This document shows, piece by piece, positions 58,220 to 64,000 of a DNA stretch of 64,000 bases. Both the position numbers and the translations under genes were made by a program. The stretch is taken from contig JANJXV010000030.1 in the NCBI GenBank assembly GCA_024803745.1, forward strand, positions 2,995,001 through 3,059,000. Direction: 5' to 3'. The notes under the pieces are model-generated. The model did no database searches and was not told the DNA's origin. It saw only the letters and a program-made list of their open reading frames with translations. Source of the stretch: Megascapheus bottae. Lineage: Eukaryota > Chordata > Mammalia > Rodentia > Geomyidae. Each line of letters opens with the position of its first letter. The first letter of the stretch is position 1.

Positions 58220-59640
58220 AGAATAGCTATAAAAGACAATTGAGAAGTTGGGCTGTTCTGTACGTTGGAATAGGACCCCAACTACATATTTTAATGGATT
58301 TTTTATAATTTACAGATACAACTTAAATTTTTGGAATTCTCATGAATATCAGAAGTTCTTATTAACATGCAAATAATATGTTTATGCACCAAATATGAAC
58401 GTAGAAAACCTTCTCGGCATTTTTCTGTGAACTATATCAGAATCTCTTTAATGCCCAGGATTGAATTATCTCTTTATATTGTTACTTGTCTATGATTATA
58501 ATATCCATTCTTTTTTAAGGCTCAGGGAGAAAGTGCATTATCTTAATCTCATGATCTTTTCCTTAGTCCATAGATGCCTGGCTTTTGCACTTTTACTCTG
58601 ATTGAAATATAGTTGCTATAACCTCCTATTTATGATTTTAGTGTTTGTGCTTTAAGCATGTTGGGTGTTCAACATATAATTATTGATTAATTGAGCCATG
58701 AGTCAAGCATCAAATGAGCCCTGTTCTAATCCAGGCCATGTCTCTAACTAGTTATGTTGTGACATGGGCTGAGTCGATCTTCTTGAATTTGGAGTTTTTA
58801 CTTCATTGAAATGCCTGCTTTATAGGAATACAATTCAATTGAGTAATGGGGAATAGATTCTCTGTTTCCTGGAAAAATGTGAAATAAAAACAAACTTGGA
58901 ATGACTTGCATGTAGAAGGGAAGACTAAAAGAAGCCAGAATATATTTCAAATAAACTATCCCAAGTAGAAATACTAATTGCACAGGAAAAAGAATTGTTC
59001 TCTCTTGTATACTGTGGGAGATGTTTCTAGCCTAGCAAAGATTTCCTGGCCATCTGATCCAGGTGAGACAGTGATAGGATTTCTCACTTTCCAACCACAT
59101 TTTGAAAGTTCTGTTTGCATTTTTTCCTGCTGTAACTAAGCCATTCATTTTAAATGTGCAGGTGAAGAATGAATACATTTATTTAATATTACCTACTTAA
59201 CAAACATTAGTTTTAGAAATACCATTTTGGGAATACTTAATGTTATCATTCTAAAAATCATTTAATTGAAGACTTTATTACTGTCCTGAAATTATTTATG
59301 AATCTGTCAATAGGAATTCCCTAGAAAATGCTGTTTTTCATCTTCATGGAGAGGAAAATAACTTGGAATTCTCATCCAACAGCATCCATGCCTGTGACTC
59401 TGGGGAAAAAAAAATCTATGCAAGGAATACTTACAAATGTTTCCTCCACGTGCAGCTGCAGTTGATTTCCATGAGTTCACAGTAGCCAAGAAACTCACAA
59501 GCTCATGCCACCGTGTGAAAACATACCTGTTAGCACAGAAATATTTCCCTTATAGGTGGCAAAGAGAAATAGGTGTTAAGAAAGGCATTCTGTTCAAAGA
59601 TTTATTGATTTGTGTTATGTGTATCTATAAGCTGAACATG
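58220..59640. other. AT-rich non-coding sequence
   Basis: No gene or repeat recognised over 1.4 kb. Confidence 0.4.
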
Positions 59641-59641
59641 A

Positions 59642-59740
59642 GGGCTGGAGGTATGATTCAAGGAGTAGAGCAGCTGGCTAGCAAACGTGAGGCCCTGAGT
59701 TCAATCCTCAGAACCACTAAAACAAAGCGAAACAAAACCT
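59642..59740 (+). mobile_element. ID-like SINE, monomeric
   Basis: AGGGCTGGAGGTATGATTCA, 'gtagagcagctggctagcaaacgtgaggccctgag' and TTCAATCCTCAGAACCACTA, then an A-rich (AAAC)n tail. No Geo half. Confidence 0.75.
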
Positions 59741-59741
59741 G

Positions 59742-62474
59742 AAATACTTGCATGTTTCAGACCATACACATAAACATTTAGTTGTGCTTTTATGTGCATT
59801 CATGTTACCTGCAAATAGTTTGTGTTGGATTTACTTAGTCAACAAGTTTTTATATGTTCTAAGAAAAAAAGCTGCTTTGTGTAACCACTCTGAGATATTC
59901 TAGAAGAAAGCTGGTGACGTCGTTGGCAGTTAACTATCCCAAATCTTGACTGCATTCAGATGACTGTATTTGTTTCAGCTAAACCACATGTCCGTATTTC
60001 CCTTACCAAATATTGGCTTGGAAAAGGGCATGTGCAGGATTTCTGACCTGTGATACAGCAGTGGCATGGGCTCAGGGGAGTCTACAAACGATGCTTGTGG
60101 ATTAGAAGGAGACGTACAAAGACTTCTGCTTCTGTCACAGGGAGACATGAAAACAATGTCACCATCTTGTGTACCATCACAGAGGATAAGGATCAGCCAA
60201 GAGTCAGGTGGTGATACTGCAGATGCCACTGACTCGACTGGGCTAAAAGCGTGTCATACTGATTGCTGATGGCTCCTGTCCTGGGAAATAATACATTTAA
60301 GCTAATTTGTTTCTTGCCTGCAGTTGAGATTTTCCTAAGTGCTATATGCTGATAGGTATAGTCAAGATAAGAACATGATGGAGGTTTATACAACAGTCCC
60401 AAAGAATAAAACAAGGCAATAATAATTCAAATAGAAATAGAATATTACAGGATAATAAAAACATATCTGTGAGAAGTAACATGATAGTGGGGTCTGGTGT
60501 TTTTCTTTTCTCCACCAAGTAAAGAATTAGGAGCTGGGCAAAGGGAGAGCTCTAGAGGTGAAATTTATTTATAAGGGAGAGAGTGAGGAATCCAGGACAC
60601 AGAGGAAAGGTTACTGACATTTACCGTAGAGCTCCTGGCAAGGCAAGCCATCTTCTCCCATATTGTTCACCCATGACCAGCCTTTGCCAGTGGAGAGCTT
60701 CGAGTGCCGTGTGGGTGATGCACTGCCAGGCAAGAGTCTGGAACCTCACTCGCTGCAATGGCAAGTTGTTTCCTTTAAAAAAAAATCAACTATGAAGACT
60801 GGCTAAAACCAAAATATACCTTCAGTACTACCCACAACCATCATTCAGATCTAATTACACATAAATCGAAGTGACTCATCTACAGCTCCGTGTTTATTGC
60901 TTACTGTTTCCAGTTCTTTTGAACTTCACTTTTAGCTGTAGTGAAAAGGAAGATACTAGGATAACAAAATGCTGAGATTTATAATTTGATTTATAACTTA
61001 TAATTGTTTGCGACTGTGTAACTTAAAAAGCAAATGTTCGTTATCCTCTGGTGAGATTAAGCGCATTAAAGGATTGAAAAATGGAAGTGTCAAGTCTGAT
61101 TTCTAGAGTTATTTTTCTCCTTTAGAAAATAAGTGTTCCAAAAGATTGGATATGTCTATTCCATTTTGTCATTATTTCGTAAAATGATTTCAACTATTTA
61201 AAAAATAAATCAAGCTGAATTGGTTTGAAAGTGGGATCAAATTCTATTAGAAGAAAAGTTTGCAGGGCTTTTTTTTTGCTGGGCATCTAAAGATTTCATC
61301 TTCATTTTGATTAGGTTTAACTCCATCGAATGCAGATAGATGTCTTCAGCTTTATAATCAAAATGAAACATGTTTCATAGGAAATTAAAAGAAGTACAAA
61401 AATAATAAATGCTCATTGTTAAGTGGATTGATTCAGAAAATACAATGAGCTTTTTTGATGGGGGGGTTAAAGTAATGGAAATTGTAATGAATTTTACTAT
61501 AAGTACTTGTCACTGTCACTTGTTTCAAGAGTCGAAGTTTATAGGAATCTGAACTTAGAGGTAAGAAAGTGAGGTGGGGAAGAAGATGGCAAGAGGAGTT
61601 GTTATTTAGGTCTCAGCCCATCAGCAAGGAACCCCAACATCAGAAGGGAAGGAATAGCTAGGGTTGGGTTGGGGAGGAAGAACATTCAAGAAAAAAAAAG
61701 AGCCCAGAAAAAGAGAGACAGGGTCAGGACTTGTAAGAAGCATGGAGTCAGAAAAATGTGGGGACAATCTGATTTCTGTGGTAGCTGGTGGATTTAAATC
61801 TAACTCCACAATTTCCCTCATGAATTCCTCACTTATTTAGGAACTGTGTCCTGGAAAAGTGGCTTCCATGAAGAGCTGGGAAGCAGGACTCTGCTCCTGA
61901 ACTCCATCCCTAACTAACGTTCTTGGCACAGGAAGGGCCCTGTTCACCAGAGCTGCACGGGGTGGTTTTGGACTAGTAGGTGCTGAGTCTTTCCCAGTGT
62001 CCTGCTTTCTTCGAGCTGGATTCCTCTGCAGAAGCTTCATGGGAAGGCTTCTATTCCAAGTCTATTATTTCATGGAGATTTAAGCCTTAGCCTCTTTTTT
62101 AGGATCAAGCCTACTGGATCAGAGGACAGGCAGGTGTCGTAGGAAGACGGGGGGATTGGGATGTGTTTGAGAAGCCGTCAGCTTCCCCCTCCCTCTGGAG
62201 TCTGGTGGGCCAGCCAGGCCTGAAGTGGGTGGATGACCTCGGGCCTCAGCCTAGACTTCCCTGCTGTCACACATCTACAATGGAAGAGTGCACATTTCAC
62301 ATGCATTTCGGTGGGACAGATTTTACATTTAAGGTCATAGTTTTTGGAAGCAAAATTCCAGGCTTTGGAAGTCAGTCCTCTAGCCTCTTATTTCCCAATA
62401 ATAATATTGCTTCCCGGAATATTATAAAAAATATAGAATACAGCAATAGGTACCATAATTTTTGCCATTGAAAT
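59742..62474. other. AT-rich sequence, candidate conserved block at 60880-61300
   Basis: No repeat or exon recognised. 60880-61300 is free of repeats and keeps CpG in AT-rich context (TGTTTGCGACTGTGTAAC, 'aatgttcgttatcctctggtgagattaagcgc'), which resembles conserved enhancer DNA. Unproven. Confidence 0.3.
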
Positions 62475-62475
62475 A

Positions 62476-62552
62476 TATATATGTATGTATACATACATAC
62501 ATACACACAGACAGACAGGCAGACAGACATGCATGCATGCATGCATGTATTC
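62476..62552 (+). repeat. Compound tetranucleotide microsatellite
   Basis: TATG/ATAC, then CAGA, then ATGC units in succession (ACATACATACATACACAC, ACAGACAGACAGGCAGAC, GCATGCATGCATGCATGT). It sits at the tail end of a minus-strand SINE. Confidence 0.9.
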
Positions 62553-62647
62553 AGTCATGGAACTTGAACTCTGGGCCTGGGCATTGTCCCTGAGCTCTAC
62601 AGCTCAAAGCTACCGCCCTACCCCTGGAGCCACAGCGCCACTTTCTA
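62553..62647 (-). mobile_element. Geo-half SINE fragment, minus strand
   Basis: GGAACTTGAACTCTGGGCCT, 'gggcattgtccctgagctctacagctcaaagctaccgcc' and TGGAGCCACAGCGCCACTTT. The head is missing. Confidence 0.8.
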
Positions 62648-62739
62648 AAAGATATTTTAAAAGTGGTGATTAAATTAAATGGAATCTTTAAGCCTTGCCT
62701 TTGTTTTCTAAAATGATATCTTGTGTTTATTTCTTCACA

Positions 62740-64000
62740 GTGCTGACAACCACATCCCTGTGGTAATTTTCTTTTTAGTGCGGTCTATTCCAGAATGTCA
62801 TGCCTCCACAATCAACCAGTGTGGAACCTCTCTAGCTCAGCTTCTTCCACTTAGCAAACCTGTTTTTCAGTGGCCTCCCTTGTTGCTTCGTGGCTCTGTT
62901 ACTGATTTAATTTCACAACTGGACCAGATTCTGTTGTCTGGAATATAGCACATTTTATTTATCCATTTGCCTAGTGAGGAACATCTTGTTGCCTCCAGGT
63001 TTTGGCAGGTATGAGTAAAACTGCTATAAACATCTGTGCGCTGGCTTCGTATGGACATACGTTTTCCACTGATTTGGGTAAATGCCGAGGAGACGATTGC
63101 TGGATCATATGGTTAGACTATGTTTAGTTTCAGATGAAACTGTTCCGCTCCCTTTCAAAGTGGCTAATTAGTATTTCCATCAGCAATTTTTACTTACTCT
63201 AGGTTTTCATGGTTGGTGGTGTTAATGCTGTGCTTTCTGGCCATTCTGTGCAGCATGTATTGTTTGGCTTTGTAGCTCTCTAATAATGTATGATTTTGAA
63301 ACGTTTCATGTAGCTGCTTTGGTAAGGCCTGGTTAGGTGTTTAGCCATGCATGTTGGAACTGGACTGCTTGGCTTTATCTATTTATTTTTTCATTGGCTT
63401 TATTTTTATTGTTGAGTTTCAAATATTGAATGTATGTGTGTACATGTGCATGAGTGCATGTGTGCATTCACACGCACGCTGGTCCTGAGGCTTGAGCTCA
63501 GGATGCTGTCCCTGAGCTGTTTTGCTCAAGGCTACTCCTCTACTTCCAGATTTTTTGGAGATGAGAGTCTCATGGCTTTTCCACCTAGGCCCACTGTGAA
63601 CCATGAGACCTCAGCCGTTTGAGTAGCTAGGCTTACAGATGTGAGCCCCTGGCATGTGGCTCTCAAATCTCTTCACCATGCTTTGTATAATTTGGACAAC
63701 TCTGTGTCTTATATGTGATCTGAAAATATTCCCTTCCACTTTGTAGATGGCCTTCTCATTATTTGAATAATGTATTTCAAACAGAAAAGGTGTTTAATTT
63801 TAATTAATTCTAACCTGTTTCTCTCAGGGATGAGGCCTCCAGTGTTATATTTAAATTGCCACATGCAGAGTCATATAAGGAGTTCTCTCATATCTTCTAG
63901 GAGTTATATAGTTTTACCTACATTGGTATTTATAGGAATATAAACAAGTATAACACTGAATTATACATTAAAATATACTGGCATTATCAGATCATTTTCT
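62740..64000 (-). mobile_element. Old L1 ORF2 fragment, minus strand, split by a SINE and running off the window
   Basis: The plus strand reads the complement of old mammalian L1 ORF2: 'ttgttgcctccaggttttggcaggtatgag', 'gggtaaatgccgaggagacgattgctggatcatatgg', TCAAAGTGGCTAATTAGTAT, then after the SINE at 63478-63657 'gaaaatattcccttccactttgtagatggccttctcatt' and 'tatcttctaggagttatatagtttt'. The marks stay in L1 order across the SINE. It is heavily mutated and inactive. Confidence 0.8.
63431..63657 (-). mobile_element. SINE (B1/Geo type) inserted in an L1, minus strand
   Basis: 63431-63477 is a GT/GCAT-rich tract at the tail side. The body has GAGGCTTGAGCTCAGGATGC, 'tgtccctgagctgttttgctcaaggc', 'ggagatgagagtctcatgg' and TGAGTAGCTAGGCTTACAGA. 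It interrupts the surrounding L1 and is therefore younger than it. Confidence 0.8.

Noticed and set aside
1..64000. Prokaryotic, phage or toxin/defence systems
   Set aside because: No operon-like gene density, no ribosome binding sites, and abundant mammalian SINE/L1/MIR content.

Overview
This is mammalian nuclear DNA, most likely from a geomyoid rodent (kangaroo rat, pocket mouse or pocket gopher group). The main evidence is the SINE complement. Several copies are dimers with a tRNA-derived ID-like head (GTGCTTGCCTAGCATGCATG, GGTTCGATTCC) joined to a right half reading roughly 'agccagaagtggtgctg...gctcaggccctgag...', which matches my memory of the published IDL-Geo SINE said to be confined to Geomyoidea. 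A second, more abundant family carries the same right half behind a 7SL/B1-like head (GGCTCACGCCTGTAATCCTA). L1, MIR and L2 fragments complete a normal mammalian repeat profile. There are no operons, CRISPR arrays, integrases or other prokaryotic features.

Layout. At the left end (1-1.0 kb) there is one credible internal coding exon on the minus strand (753-1004); I cannot name its gene. A ~60-bp CT-rich minisatellite lies at 1.3-1.6 kb. From about 1.65 to 4.1 kb there is a strong CpG island containing C-rich hexamer repeats, G-runs, a GGA-rich block and two alternating GT/CG tracts. It is a probable promoter, possibly bidirectional. Good plus-strand splice donors at 2718/2719 and 3298/3299 suggest non-coding first exons of a plus-strand gene.

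From 4 to 64 kb the sequence looks like a long intron or intergenic DNA. I find no further convincing coding exon. It is a mosaic of unique AT-rich sequence, about 30 SINE copies or fragments, six L1 fragments on both strands, MIR/L2 remnants and many microsatellites. The clearest insertions are a 5'-truncated plus-strand L1 at 18.4-19.1 kb with short flanking repeats, a ~1.8-kb minus-strand L1 3' end inside AT-rich repeat DNA at 37.7-39.5 kb, an IDL-Geo SINE at 45.2 kb with a perfect 13-bp target-site duplication, and an old minus-strand L1 at 62.7-64.0 kb interrupted by a SINE. Between 42.6 and 48.2 kb, SINEs are densely clustered.

Nothing here amounts to a new enzymatic or defence system. 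The items most worth checking are the 3' half shared by two SINE families with unrelated heads, the unnamed 753-1004 exon, the architecture of the CpG island, two splice-flanked candidate exons (17953-18005 plus and 32502-32674 minus), a 99-bp tandem duplication of SINE-derived sequence, and several AT-rich, repeat-free blocks that could be conserved non-coding elements. No alignment was possible, so all family assignments rest on reading motifs by eye.
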